From NCBI GenBank assembly GCA_905215505.1, contig CAJMPU010000015.1, positions 1 through 64,000 of the forward strand: a stretch of DNA of 64,000 nt, written 5' to 3'. Under the pieces are notes generated by a model. It was not told the DNA's origin and searched no databases. It saw only the letters and a list, made by a program, of their open reading frames with translations. The stretch is from an uncultured bacterium. Lineage in GTDB: Bacteria; Actinomycetota; Coriobacteriia; Coriobacteriales; Coriobacteriaceae. Shown here piece by piece: positions 50,921 to 60,320 of the stretch (positions are counted from its first letter, which is position 1; each line of letters starts with the position of its first letter). The position numbers and the translations under genes were made by a program.

Positions 50921-52180
50921 CTATGCGGCATGCCCTGCCGCCCGAGTCATGCGGGACAAGCGGACCAGCAGCATAAAGCCCACCACCAGCAGCACGCCGA
51001 TAGACAGGACGCCCAGCGAGGGGTTGCCGGTCAGCGAGGTGACGACCGACACCAGGAAGGTGCCCATAACGCTTGCATAACGACCAAAGATGTCAAAGAA
51101 GCCGTAGTACTCGTTGGACTTTTCCTTGGGGATAATGCGGCCAAAGTAGCTACGACTGAGCGCCTGCACGCCGCCCTGGAACAGGCCGACCAAAATAGCG
51201 AGCACCCAAAACTCAAAGGCGGTCTTTAAGAAAAACGCGGCAAAGAGCACGATGCCCATATAGGCGGCGACTGCCACCAAGATCATGTTGAGCGTGCCCA
51301 CGCGGCCGGCGAGCTTGCCGTAAATGATGGCGGACGGGAAGGCCACAAACTGCGTGACGAGCAGCGCCAGGACCAGCTGCGTCGAATCGATGCCCAAGGC
51401 CGATCCGTAACTGGTGGCCATAGAAATGACCGTGTGCACACCGTCGATATAGAAGAAGAACGCGATCATGTAGACCAGCACGGTCTTGTTGTGGGCGATC
51501 TCGCGCATGGTGTGTCCGACCTCGGAGAACACACCGCCCACGATGCGGCCGATGGTGTCCTCGGGACCGCGCTCGCGACCGTACTTTTGCTTATAGGTGC
51601 GAATGAGCGGCAGGGTAAAGATGAGCCACCAGGCACCAGTGATGACAAACGACAGACGCGTTGCCAGCATGGTGGGGACGCCAAGAGCGGGGCCACCCAT
51701 GATAAGCGCCAAGCAGATGATGAACGGCACAGTGGAACCGATGTAGCCCCAGGCATAGCCCGAGCTGGACACGACGTCCATGCGCTCGTCGGTGGTAATG
51801 TCGGGCAGCATAGCGTCGTAGAACGTCATAGAAGAGTTGAGGCCGATGGTGCACAGCACGTACACAGTCAAAAATGCCATGGCGGACATTGGGATAGCCT
51901 GCGCCAGGCAAAGAACCAGGCCCGTGAGGAAGAAGCCCAAGAAGAACTTGATCTTGTTGCCGGCGTAATCGGCAAGCGCGCCCAGAATGGGCATGAGCAT
52001 GGCAATGACCAGCGAGGCAATCGTCTGAGCGTTGCCCCAAGCGACCACCAGGTCTGCCGAGGAAGCACCGGTATTGATGGCGTTAAAGTAGATGGGCACC
52101 ACCGAGGTATTGAGCAGCACGAGGGCCGAGTTTCCCACATCGTACATGACCCAGTTACGCTCGAGCTTGGTGTATTTCAT
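50921..52180 (-). CDS. MFS transporter of the UMF1 type
   Basis: 419 residues, twelve predicted membrane helices. The opening YDVGNSALVLLNTSVVPIYF, then PILGALADYAG, GLNSSMTFYDAMLPDI and the late GLFQGGVQALSRSYFGRIIPKE are typical of the UMF1/Atg22-like branch, whose fungal members export amino acids from the vacuole. The bacterial substrate is unknown. AGGG lies before the ATG. Monocistronic. Confidence 0.9.
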   Translation of the reverse strand: MKYTKLERNWVMYDVGNSALVLLNTSVVPIYFNAINTGASSADLVVAWGNAQTIASLVIAMLMPILGALADYAGNKIKFFLGFFLTGLVLCLAQAIPMSAMAFLTVYVLCTIGLNSSMTFYDAMLPDITTDERMDVVSSSGYAWGYIGSTVPFIICLALIMGGPALGVPTMLATRLSFVITGAWWLIFTLPLIRTYKQKYGRERGPEDTIGRIVGGVFSEVGHTMREIAHNKTVLVYMIAFFFYIDGVHTVISMATSYGSALGIDSTQLVLALLVTQFVAFPSAIIYGKLAGRVGTLNMILVAVAAYMGIVLFAAFFLKTAFEFWVLAILVGLFQGGVQALSRSYFGRIIPKEKSNEYYGFFDIFGRYASVMGTFLVSVVTSLTGNPSLGVLSIGVLLVVGFMLLVRLSRMTRAAGHAA

Positions 52181-52281
52181 GGACAGGGACCCTTCGTATT
52201 CGCCCGATATGCAGTTAGTTCATCGTACCCCAATTGTCCAGAAGCGCCGGTAAGGATTCGGCAAAGGGGCACGCATGGGCC

Positions 52282-53226
52282 CTACTCCTCGCGGTCGAAC
52301 TCCTCGTCGGCGCCGAGCACGCGACCGCTGTAATTGACATGGTTGGTCACGGCTTCCATATCGCCGGTCTCGATAAAGCGGGCAACCGTGCACTCGTAAT
52401 CGAGCAGCGCGCGGTAAAAGACCTCGGGGAAGCTCTCGGTCGAGACTTCATCGGTAAAGGGGTTCTTCCATGTCAAGTGGCCCAGGTTGCCGGTACGCTC
52501 GGGCAGCTCGGTCGTCACGCGGTGCGCAAGGCCGTCGAGCAGCGAGTAGTCGTGCACCAAGCCCTCAACCAGCGAGATCGCGCGCGTCTTTGCGGAGCCG
52601 GCCGGCTCAATCGCGCGGTAAAGTCGCTGCATATTGGCAACGGCAGCACCGTACTCCCCCGCCGGAATGTCAATGCCGTACACGCGTCCGGCAACATAGC
52701 TCATCAGCACGCCGGCCACGCGATTGATGCGATCGGTGGTGACGATCTCGCCCGCCGGCGGGTAATCGTCGACCGTAGCGCCATCGCGTTTAAGCTGCAG
52801 CATCAGTACATCCAGGTCGCTCTCGATCACGGCATGGACCTGACTGCTCGAATCCTCAAGCTCTGAATCGGACTCCACGATGCCAAACTGCTGCTCATAG
52901 ACAAAGGGGTGAGCGTTGCGGTCGAGCACGTAATGAGACAGCAGGCCCAGCGCAAAGGCACGACCCAAGCTGGCATCGCGCGGCAGCAGATGCGACACGC
53001 CGTCGCGCAGGCACGCGAACTGGCGAGACATGCGCGACCGATGCATGACCTGCGCCAGCAGCGTGCAGTCGGAAACACGCGGTGTCAGAATGTGAAAGAA
53101 AAACGGGTCGGGGCCTTGGTTGCCCAAGATAAAGGCAATGCGCTCTTCATCGGACGTGATGACGCCCTGCGGAAGACGGTCGATGCTTTCCTCGCCAAAC
53201 AGATGATGGGTGATAAGCGCGGGCAT
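52282..53226 (-). CDS. Zinc-dependent phospholipase C-like protein
   Basis: 314 residues of the Zn_dep_PLPC (PF00882) group. N-terminal ITHHLFGE, NQGPDPFFF, LLSHYVLDRNAHPFVYEQ (His/Asp metal ligands) and a later HAVIESDLDVLM are characteristic. No signal peptide is evident, unlike the secreted clostridial toxin, so this is an intracellular member of unknown function common in Firmicutes and actinobacteria. AAAGGATC sets the start at 53226. Downstream of regulator 2 on the same strand, 92 bp away. Confidence 0.85.
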   Translation of the reverse strand: MPALITHHLFGEESIDRLPQGVITSDEERIAFILGNQGPDPFFFHILTPRVSDCTLLAQVMHRSRMSRQFACLRDGVSHLLPRDASLGRAFALGLLSHYVLDRNAHPFVYEQQFGIVESDSELEDSSSQVHAVIESDLDVLMLQLKRDGATVDDYPPAGEIVTTDRINRVAGVLMSYVAGRVYGIDIPAGEYGAAVANMQRLYRAIEPAGSAKTRAISLVEGLVHDYSLLDGLAHRVTTELPERTGNLGHLTWKNPFTDEVSTESFPEVFYRALLDYECTVARFIETGDMEAVTNHVNYSGRVLGADEEFDREE

Positions 53227-53318
53227 AATGATCCTTTCGATTTCATTCGATGCCACCCATTATGCCCACCGCGCGCCCATGCCAAACCTGCGATGGTAAA
53301 CGACAGCACGCAAGCCTC

Positions 53319-54053
53319 TTACGCAAGCCCCAGGTGCGACTTGACCTCGGCGGCACGACGACGGGACACCGGTACCGTCGAGTTCACGCGGTCGAGCCTG
53401 AGCTCCATCAACCCCGTGGAGCCAATCTCAACATTGTGCACGTCTTCCAAATTGACCAGGTAGCTGCGATGAACGCGAATAAAGCCCTCGGAGTCCAAGC
53501 GACGCTCGAGCGAAGAGATCGACTCATTGATCAGGTACGTTCCCTCGGCGCAGATGGCGTTGCAAAAATCGGCGCGCGCCTCAAAGTAGCAAACGTCTGC
53601 GGCGGGAATGAACACCTTTTTGCCCCCGCGGTCCACCGTCAGACGCAAAGGCTGGCGCGGAGCGTGGATAACACGACGGACGCCCAAGGCCGCCTCGATC
53701 TTGTCGAGTGCCTTTGACAGGCGTGCGTCCTCAACCGGCTTGACGACATAATCGACGGCATCGAGGTTATAGGCATCAGCCGCATACTCGGCAAATGCCG
53801 TCACAAACACCACGACCGGCGGCGTCTTTAGGTTCTGCAGCGTCTCGGCAAGCTCAATTCCCGAGCGACCGGGCATGGTAATGTCTAAAAACAACACGTC
53901 GGGCTTGTTCGACAGAATCGACTCCACGGCTTCGGTGACATTGCCCGCCTCGGCAATATGACCCACACGCGTATCCTTTTCCAATAGATAGCGTAGCTCA
54001 GCCCTAATAGGAGGCTCGTCATCAACCACCAAGATGTTCCATCCCTCGGACAT
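53319..54053 (-). CDS. LytTR-type response regulator 2
   Basis: 244 residues: receiver domain (ILVVDDEPPIRAELRYLL, phospho-Asp in VLFLDITMPGRSG, Lys in YVVKPVEDA) plus LytTR domain (DVCYFEARADFCNAIC ... FIRVHRSYLVNL). Paralog of regulator 1, with the same kinase-regulator gene order. AGAGGGG sets the ATG at 54053. Its gene starts 39 bp after kinase 2 ends. Confidence 0.93.
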   Translation of the reverse strand: MSEGWNILVVDDEPPIRAELRYLLEKDTRVGHIAEAGNVTEAVESILSNKPDVLFLDITMPGRSGIELAETLQNLKTPPVVVFVTAFAEYAADAYNLDAVDYVVKPVEDARLSKALDKIEAALGVRRVIHAPRQPLRLTVDRGGKKVFIPAADVCYFEARADFCNAICAEGTYLINESISSLERRLDSEGFIRVHRSYLVNLEDVHNVEIGSTGLMELRLDRVNSTVPVSRRRAAEVKSHLGLA

Positions 54054-54092
54054 ATGCGCTTCCCCTCTTTTTTCTCTCAATCCAACCGCGCG

Positions 54093-55484
54093 CTACACCT
54101 TCATCGGCGCCGGCTCATGCGGCTCGCCGTTCAGCTCGACGATGACCTGCGTTCCCACGCCCTCCTGGGACTTCACGCGCATGCCAGAATCTTCCCCGTA
54201 AAAGAAATGGATGCGCTGAAGCACGTTGAAGAGCGCCAGGCCGCAGCCTCGTTTGATGGAGCCGCCGGCGGTAATGCTCTCGGGCTCCTCTCGGCGATGC
54301 TGCTCAAACAGGTGCGCGCAGACTTCTTCGCTCATACCGATGCCGTCATCTTCGACGATGATCTCCAGACCGTCATCGGTCTCAAAAGCCCTAACACGAA
54401 TAGAAAGCGGCTCGGTCTCGCGCTGCGCATGCTTGATGCAGTTTTCGAGCAGCGGCTGCAAGATAAACGGCGGCACCATGCTGTCGCGCACCTCAAAGTC
54501 GATATCGACCGAGACGCGCAGACGGCCGTCGCCATACCGGGCCTGCATAAGGTTGATGTAACGAGTGCCCTGTTCCACCTCGTGCTCGAGCGTTGTGAGG
54601 GTATCGGAATCGGACAGTGTCTGACGGTAGTAATTGGAAAAGTCGATGAGCAGCGACCTGGCCTTGTCCGGCTCGGTACGTACGAGCGACACAATGGTGC
54701 TGATGGTGTTAAACAGAAAATGAGGATCGACCTGCGATTGCAAGGCGCGCAGCTCCACGCGGGCCGTAAGCTCGTCCTGGCGCTCGAGCTCAAAGCTCGC
54801 AAGCTGCGTGGAAATGAGGTCGGCAAAGCCCGAGGCAAGCGCCGTCTGGCGCATATCGATGCTGCTCAGACGGGGATAATACAGCTCGAGCGTGCCCACG
54901 CAATGCCCGCGCACGGTAAGCGGTGCGACAATACCGGCGCGCAGGCGCGGAAAGTAGCCACCTGTCTCGGTCGAGGCATCGCGCGAGAAAACGCTTTGCT
55001 CACCGCTGTTGATCACATTGAGCGTGGTCCGCAGCACCACCGGGGTGCCCGCGGGGCATTTTGCCGAGTCCTCGCCCCAGCTTGCCAACACCTGCTTGCC
55101 GTCGGTAAAGCAGATGGCAGAGGCGATGGTTTCGGACAGGATGATCTTAGAGGCGCCCAGGGCAGCTTCGGGCGTAAGGCCGCGCGACGTGTAGGCGAAT
55201 ATTTTTGATGCGATGGCGAGCGTACGGTCGGTTGCGCTCGATGTGAGGTCGTCGGGGACCACAAAGACATACGAGAAAAAGAAGCACAGCATGACCAGGC
55301 CGGCAATAACGACAACGCCCGGAACGGGATTGGGATTATCGGTTAAATCCCAGATAAGCAGCAGGATAAGCGCCGGAACGACAACACCGAGCAGGATGGC
55401 CTGAACCACATGCTGGGCCGTACGAAAGACCTTGGTAGAGTTGTAGCTCTTGCCCAGAATCAGCCTGTTTAAATCCACCGTCAT
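54093..55484 (-). CDS. LytS-type sensor histidine kinase 2
   Basis: About 463 residues: two membrane helices (about 20-80), a GAF-like middle (SAICFTDGKQVLASWGED ... GIVAPLTVRGHCVGTLELYY), the PF06580 box QVDPHFLFNTISTIVSLV and an HATPase domain (PLLENCIKHA, DDGIGMSE, GCGLALFNV). Partner of regulator 2. The ATG at 55484 abuts its AGAGGGG site; the GTG two codons later (55478) is better spaced and may be the true start. It lies downstream of an amidohydrolase-permease pair but a terminator intervenes. Confidence 0.92.
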   Translation of the reverse strand: MTVDLNRLILGKSYNSTKVFRTAQHVVQAILLGVVVPALILLLIWDLTDNPNPVPGVVVIAGLVMLCFFFSYVFVVPDDLTSSATDRTLAIASKIFAYTSRGLTPEAALGASKIILSETIASAICFTDGKQVLASWGEDSAKCPAGTPVVLRTTLNVINSGEQSVFSRDASTETGGYFPRLRAGIVAPLTVRGHCVGTLELYYPRLSSIDMRQTALASGFADLISTQLASFELERQDELTARVELRALQSQVDPHFLFNTISTIVSLVRTEPDKARSLLIDFSNYYRQTLSDSDTLTTLEHEVEQGTRYINLMQARYGDGRLRVSVDIDFEVRDSMVPPFILQPLLENCIKHAQRETEPLSIRVRAFETDDGLEIIVEDDGIGMSEEVCAHLFEQHRREEPESITAGGSIKRGCGLALFNVLQRIHFFYGEDSGMRVKSQEGVGTQVIVELNGEPHEPAPMKV

Positions 55485-55511
55485 CCCCTCTTGTCCGTAG
55501 CACCCATAGCA

Positions 55512-55537
55512 ATAAAGAGGGCCGCAAGCGACCCTCT
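55512..55537 (-). terminator. Terminator after amidohydrolase gene
   Basis: Minus-strand stem AGAGGGTCGC / GCGGCCCTCT with a 2-4-nt loop, then TTTATTG. It lies between the amidohydrolase and kinase 2. Confidence 0.7.
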
Positions 55538-55539
55538 CC

Positions 55540-55554
55540 ATTGCATTATGCAAT
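55540..55554. promoter_or_regulatory. Palindrome ATTGCATTATGCAAT
   Basis: 15-bp near-perfect palindrome upstream of kinase 2. It overlaps the space between the amidohydrolase stop and its terminator, so it may be part of the transcript end or an operator. Confidence 0.35.
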
Positions 55555-55595
55555 CAAATACTGTGTTTTACATCCAGCCATCGACAAACGGTATC

Positions 55596-56873
55596 TTAGG
55601 CGCTGTATTTGTTGGCCTCGCCAAAGGTGCCAGCCTCGACGATCCAGCCGTCCTTCATGATGACGTCCATGTTGTCGGTGTTGAGCACGTGGATGTCGGC
55701 GGCGACGTCACCGTTGACGACCAGCAGGTCGGCGCACTTGCCGGCCTCGATGGAACCGGTCTCGTCCTCGATGTGGCACATCTTGGCACCGTTGAGGGTG
55801 GCGCAGGTGATGGTCTCGACCGGGGTGAAGCCGATCTTGTCGACAAACTCGTACATCTCCTCGATGGAGCAGGTGCCGTACGGGGTGACGAAGGAGAAGG
55901 AGTCGGAGCCGATCGTCATGACGACGCCGCGCTTCTTGGCCTCGCGCAGGCAGTCGTAGTTGCGCTGCAGCTCCTTCTCGACCAGGGTGCCCTCGTACTT
56001 GTCGTGCAGCTCGGGGACGTAGACGGGCGGATAGGTGGCGTACCAGGTGGGCAGGAAGGCGATCGTCGGGGTGAAGAAGGTGCCCTGCTCAGCCATGAGG
56101 TCCATGGTGCGCTCATCGATATCGAAGCCGTGAATCAGCTGCTCGCAGCCAAAGCGAACGGAATCGTAGGCAGCGGCGTGGTTGTTGTAGCAGTGGCTCC
56201 ACACGGGAATGCCGACCAACTTGGCCTCTTCGATCACGGCCTGGATCTCCTCGGAGCAGTAGTGCTGGTCGCGACCGGAGTCCCAGCGCCAGATGCCGCC
56301 ACCGGTAGCCCAGATCTTGATGGCATCGGGGTTCTCGCGCAGGCGACGACGGACGGCCTTGCGCAGATCCCAAGGACCGTCGACCTGGTCGCCCCAGGGA
56401 TGCGATTCCTTGTTGAGCTCCTGGCTGCAGTGGTGGGAGTCACCGTGACCGGCAACACGGCAGAAGCCGAGTCCGGTGGCCAGAACGCGCGGACCCTTAA
56501 AGACGCCCTTGTCGATGCAGTCGCGGATCTGGATACCAAAGCGGCCGATCTCGCAGACGGTGGTGAGGCCGTGGGTGAGGCAGTCGTAGGCCTGCTTGAC
56601 GGCGACGGCCTGCTTCTCGAGGAGCGGCTGCATAACCCAATCGGTGTCATCGTCGGTCAGGTTGCCCGAGAAGTGCAGGTGGGTGTCGATCAGGCCGGGA
56701 AGGACGGTCTTGCCGGCGGCGTCGATAACCTCAACGCCCTCGGGAAGGTCCTGCATAGCACCGGCATACTCGATCTTGCCGTTGTCGTCGACGAGAACGA
56801 GGGAGTTCTCGACCGGCTCGGCACCGGTACCGTCGATGAGCTTGCCGCCAACGATTGCGTACTTAGTAGACAT
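55596..56873 (-). CDS. Amidohydrolase (binuclear metal, Xaa-Pro dipeptidase-like)
   Basis: 425 residues of the amidohydrolase superfamily. Metal ligands and catalytic residues are visible: DTHLHF (HxH), the probable carbamylated Lys in IKIWATGGG, WSHCYNNHAAAYD, QLIHGFDID and the Asp in TIGSDSFSF. The closest described type is the cytosolic prolidase-like/imidazolonepropionase-related group acting on acyl-amino acids or dipeptides. AAGGAGGAACC precedes the ATG. It follows an APC permease (57005), suggesting uptake and hydrolysis of one amino-acid derivative. Confidence 0.88.
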   Translation of the reverse strand: MSTKYAIVGGKLIDGTGAEPVENSLVLVDDNGKIEYAGAMQDLPEGVEVIDAAGKTVLPGLIDTHLHFSGNLTDDDTDWVMQPLLEKQAVAVKQAYDCLTHGLTTVCEIGRFGIQIRDCIDKGVFKGPRVLATGLGFCRVAGHGDSHHCSQELNKESHPWGDQVDGPWDLRKAVRRRLRENPDAIKIWATGGGIWRWDSGRDQHYCSEEIQAVIEEAKLVGIPVWSHCYNNHAAAYDSVRFGCEQLIHGFDIDERTMDLMAEQGTFFTPTIAFLPTWYATYPPVYVPELHDKYEGTLVEKELQRNYDCLREAKKRGVVMTIGSDSFSFVTPYGTCSIEEMYEFVDKIGFTPVETITCATLNGAKMCHIEDETGSIEAGKCADLLVVNGDVAADIHVLNTDNMDVIMKDGWIVEAGTFGEANKYSA

Positions 56874-56950
56874 GGTTCCTCCTTATGGATCCATATAGTG
56901 GGCGAGGCCATGTTGGGTTAAGGCCTCACAAAGCTACCCAAGTGGTGCCG

Positions 56951-56990
56951 GGTTCGGTGCGCGGGAGAGAGGGTTCCGCGCACCCGATCC
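56951..56990. repeat. GC-rich hairpin between permease and amidohydrolase
   Basis: GGTGCGCGG / CCGCGCACC with outer pairing GGTTC.../...GATCC, in the 131-bp gap. No T-run, so perhaps an mRNA-processing or attenuation structure. Confidence 0.5.
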
Positions 56991-57004
56991 GCCCCGGCTA
57001 GGCG

Positions 57005-58456
57005 TTATTTTTTGCGGGAATTGGTGAAGGCCATGAGGGCCAGGCCAATGGCCAGCCAGCCGATCACGATGCTCCACTCCACCATGTTGAGGGAGGCGGG
57101 AGAGAACGGGATCACGAGCAGGCCGATGATGACGGCGCAGGCAGCGACAGCGAGGCAGATGCCAAACTTGCCGCCGGGCACCTCGTAGGGACGAGGCAGG
57201 TCGGGCTCGGTGAAGCGCATGCGCAGGCAAGCGAGGGCGACCATGCCGCAGGAGAAGATGAAGGCGAGGGCCGACACGTTGGTCAGAGGAATGAGCATGT
57301 TCTTGCCCAGGAACGGACCGATGACGGTGATGACGCCCAGGACGACGCAGGCGAGCTTGGGAGCGCCGGACTTGGGATCGACCTCGGCGAACTTCTCGGG
57401 CAGCTGGCCCTTGCGGCCCATGGCGAGCATGATGCGGCTCGTGGCGCCGTAGAAGGAGTTCATCGGGCCCATGGGTCCAAGCGTGGCGATGACGAGCATG
57501 GCCAGGTACAGGAGCATGTTGATGCCCTTGAGGCAGGCAAGCGCGGGAACCGGGCTCTTAACAAACTCATGCCAGTCGAGGATGGTGCCGAACGAGTAGA
57601 TGCAGACCATGTAGAAGCCGCCGGCGGCCAGCAGGGCCAGGGAGATGATCTTGCCGAACTTGTTCCAGTTGAGGCCCTCGGCTGCTTCCTCAGCCTGCTG
57701 AGGAATAGTATCGAAGCCGGCGTAGAAGAACGGGGTCAAAACCAGGACCGACACGATGCCGGCGAACAGGCTGGTGCCCTCGGTAGCGGGCTTGCCGCCG
57801 CCAGCACCGGTGACCTGGGAGAACACGGGCATGGCGTGTTCCGGCGAACCGGTGAACAGCGAGACACCCATGGCGAGCAGCATGCCGCAGAGCAGAGCCT
57901 TGGTCAGGAAGGCCTGGAGCTTGGCGGCCGAGCTGGCACCGCGGAAGTTGAGGAAGATGACGTAGACTGCAAAGCCGAGCGCGATTAGCGTCGGGAACAA
58001 GTAAACGTCGGCGCCCAAGATGGTGTAGAGCTTGACGGCGCGCAGCCACTCAAGACCGGGCAGGCTGCCGAACATCTCGGACACGAGGGTCGAAATGGCG
58101 ATGGCCTCCCACGGGCACAGGATGCCGTTGCCCAGAGCCAGGAGCCAACCGGTGATGTAGCTCAGCGTACGGCCAAAGCTACGGTCGACATACTCGACGA
58201 TGCCGCCCGAGATGGGGATAGCAGCCGTGAGCTCACCGAAAACAGCTCCGACGGGCACGAGGAAGATTGCACCCAAGAGGAATGCGATCATAGCGGGAAC
58301 GGGACCGCCGCCCACGACCATCCAGTCGCCGACCTGCAGGACCCAGCCAGTTCCGATGATGGCACCGAAACCGATGGTGAAGAAGTTCCAGAGCGAAAGC
58401 GTTTTCTTCATGCCGCCGTTACCTTCGACTGCAACTTCTGCGTTCTTGTCCGCCAT
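57005..58456 (-). CDS. APC family amino acid permease
   Basis: 483 residues, twelve membrane helices. The APC hallmark FFTIGFGAIIGTGWVL at helix 1 and the helix 6 region VLVLTPFFYAGFDTIPQQAEEA are clear. It would import an amino acid or its derivative by cation symport. AAAGGAGGGG precedes the ATG. First gene of a probable operon with the amidohydrolase. Substrate unknown. From 58457 to 58817 there is no convincing gene; an 80-codon plus-strand frame near 58534 has no ribosome site. Confidence 0.92.
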   Translation of the reverse strand: MADKNAEVAVEGNGGMKKTLSLWNFFTIGFGAIIGTGWVLQVGDWMVVGGGPVPAMIAFLLGAIFLVPVGAVFGELTAAIPISGGIVEYVDRSFGRTLSYITGWLLALGNGILCPWEAIAISTLVSEMFGSLPGLEWLRAVKLYTILGADVYLFPTLIALGFAVYVIFLNFRGASSAAKLQAFLTKALLCGMLLAMGVSLFTGSPEHAMPVFSQVTGAGGGKPATEGTSLFAGIVSVLVLTPFFYAGFDTIPQQAEEAAEGLNWNKFGKIISLALLAAGGFYMVCIYSFGTILDWHEFVKSPVPALACLKGINMLLYLAMLVIATLGPMGPMNSFYGATSRIMLAMGRKGQLPEKFAEVDPKSGAPKLACVVLGVITVIGPFLGKNMLIPLTNVSALAFIFSCGMVALACLRMRFTEPDLPRPYEVPGGKFGICLAVAACAVIIGLLVIPFSPASLNMVEWSIVIGWLAIGLALMAFTNSRKK

Positions 58457-58817
58457 TGTTCCCCTCCTTTCCTTATTGACGCCTCTTTGGCGTCACCCCT
58501 TGCGCGGTCTGTTTTACCGCGCGCTTTTATTTCGTGGCTTTAAGATACGGCCTTGGCACAGCAGCGCCGCTTGCGACTCGACCGAAGGCAGAACTGCAAA
58601 ACGAGCGGCGCTGTTTTTGGGACGAACGGCGCGGTTTGCCACTCATTGTTGCCGCCCGTCCGACGGGCGTACGCTCATCGGACGCATATAGAGATGTTTT
58701 TGAAGCCGTGCGTTTTGCGCCTTTCGTACCGTTTACCGAGCTTTTGACGCGCAGACCCATTTGTTGCACATCTTTTTTGTAGGATAGACAGGTTATACAT
58801 GAGACAAGGCGGTACGA

Positions 58818-59852
58818 ATGGCATACGGATACAACGACGGTGATCAACGGCGACAAAGCGTTCGCCTTGCTGGCCGCACCACGCCGACGCCTAGAAGTGC
58901 CACGAGCAGCAATCCGCAACGCCCTCAAGAGCAACCCAGGCCTTCGTCTCGGCAGCAGACAAGCAGAACACGGCAGAGTGACCGTCCGAGCACGGGCACA
59001 AGCGCGCAGCAAGATAGCCGCCTGGGCGCGCGCACTCGACAGCGCAAGGCCGAGGTTCCGCAACTGCGCCGCAACGGCGCACGTCAGTCCGACATCCATA
59101 TCAACCGCTTCTTTTCGCATTCCCAAGGCGGACGCGACGGCAAGCCCTACCGCTCGACATCGTACGTGAATGCCCCCGCCCTTCCGGCTCGTCGACTTTG
59201 CCTCGCACTGTGCTCTATCCTCATCTGTCTGGTCTTTGTGCTTATGAGCTCCTGTATGTCCCACGGCTCGGCCGGCCTTGAGCCCACCGCCGAGGACAAG
59301 CTGCTCAAGGCCCCCGTCGCGCCCGGTTATTCTTTCGCCTTTTCGACCCCGCGCTCGCAATGGCAAGCCGGCACGATGCCCCATATCTATCAGATCGACC
59401 CTGCATGGTCGGAGCTGCCTTACGCCGGCGGTACCATCCGCCAAAATGCCTGCGGGCCTACGTGCCTCACCATGGTCTATATCTTTAAGACGGGACGCAC
59501 CGATATGACTCCCGTCGATATGTGCGCGCTTTCCGAGGCAGGCAACTATGCCCCCACCGGCGCCACCGAATGGTCATTTATGACGCGCGGCGCATGGCAG
59601 CTGGGCCTTAACGCAACGGAGCTCCATATCGATCGCAGCTCTATCACCCAGGCGCTGCGCTCGGGTGCGCCCATTATCGCATCGGTTCGTCCCGGCACCT
59701 TTACCAGTGTTGGACACTATATCGTGCTCTGGGGCATCGACGATGCCGATCAAGTGGGAGTCTACGACCCCAACTCGGCCAGCCGCAGCGCCCGTCGCTG
59801 GGGTGTCGTAGAAGTCCTCAACGAAATCGAAGCCATGTGGGCCTACTACTAG
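58818..59852 (+). CDS. Membrane-anchored C39-like cysteine peptidase
   Basis: 344 residues. A ~125-residue disordered cytoplasmic segment rich in Arg, Ser, Gln and Pro, one membrane helix at about 127-147 followed by SSCMSHG, then an outer domain. That domain has the papain-like set seen in C39-like proteins: QNACGPTCL (Cys212), GHYIVLWG (His300) and VYDPNS (Asp317). It probably cleaves or binds peptides at the cell surface. AAGGCGG lies before the ATG. No bacteriocin or ABC genes are adjacent. Confident of fold, not of target. Confidence 0.85.
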   Translation: MAYGYNDGDQRRQSVRLAGRTTPTPRSATSSNPQRPQEQPRPSSRQQTSRTRQSDRPSTGTSAQQDSRLGARTRQRKAEVPQLRRNGARQSDIHINRFFSHSQGGRDGKPYRSTSYVNAPALPARRLCLALCSILICLVFVLMSSCMSHGSAGLEPTAEDKLLKAPVAPGYSFAFSTPRSQWQAGTMPHIYQIDPAWSELPYAGGTIRQNACGPTCLTMVYIFKTGRTDMTPVDMCALSEAGNYAPTGATEWSFMTRGAWQLGLNATELHIDRSSITQALRSGAPIIASVRPGTFTSVGHYIVLWGIDDADQVGVYDPNSASRSARRWGVVEVLNEIEAMWAYY

Positions 59853-59925
59853 TCATTGGGCACTCATTGCACTCATTGGGGACAGACTTAAATGAGTAGC
59901 CCCAGGCTGCCAGGAACTGCCGACA

Positions 59926-60097
59926 CGGAAAGCGCATCCCATTTTGGAGCTCAATAGCGGGATGCACTTTCCGTTAGCGGCCCGTTTGGGAAACTACGTT
60001 CCACTTTCCGGCAACATTCCGGGATGCATTTTCCGGTTGAGGCCCTCAAGGGAAACTATGTCCCATGTTGGACGCTCATTCTGGGATGCGCTTTCCG
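59926..60097. repeat. Inverted-plus-direct repeat array D (different sequence)
   Basis: Inverted unit CGGAAAGCGCATCCC, then GGGATGCACTTTCCG, CCACTTTCCGG, GGGATGCATTTTCCGG, GGGAAACTATGTCCC and GGGATGCGCTTTCCG at roughly 30-45-bp spacing. Same architecture as arrays A-C with an unrelated unit. Non-coding. Confidence 0.7.
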
Positions 60098-60135
60098 CAG
60101 TTGATTGATGCGGGCTTTAAGGACTGTTCCAAGCT

Positions 60136-60166
60136 GCCAGCAGAAAAGGAACGTCCCCAAGTGCCG
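60136..60166. repeat. 31-bp dispersed repeat (GGAACGTCCCC), copy 2
   Basis: Matches 29406-29436 with two differences. Confidence 0.6.
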
Positions 60167-60178
60167 GGTTTCCGCAGT

Positions 60179-60226
60179 CATTGGGGACAGACTTAAATGA
60201 CTAGTCTTTTAAGAACGTCCCCAATG
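60179..60226. repeat. CATTGGGGAC inverted repeat
   Basis: Perfect 10-bp arms CATTGGGGAC / GTCCCCAATG around 28 bp. The left arm plus AGACTTAAATGA also occurs at about 59874-59894. Belongs to the GGGGACAG family. Confidence 0.6.
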
Positions 60227-60267
60227 ACTACCCACAGAATGAGGGTCTCATCGGGGACTAGGTAAAT

Positions 60268-60304
60268 AACAAAAGCCCCCGCGGCCGAAACGGGCCACGG
60301 GGGC
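60268..60304 (-). terminator. Terminator of the beta-glucoside operon
   Basis: Minus-strand stem GCCCCCGTGGCCC / GGCCGCGGGGGC with a short loop, then TTTTGTT, 17 bp after the glycosidase stop. Confidence 0.85.
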
Positions 60305-60320
60305 AGCAGGCTTGCAAGGG

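Noticed and set aside
58534..58782. Short plus-strand frame before the C39-like gene
   Set aside because: No ribosome site. The translated text looks protein-like in part, but the opposite strand is also open, so it may be a repeat or remnant rather than a gene.
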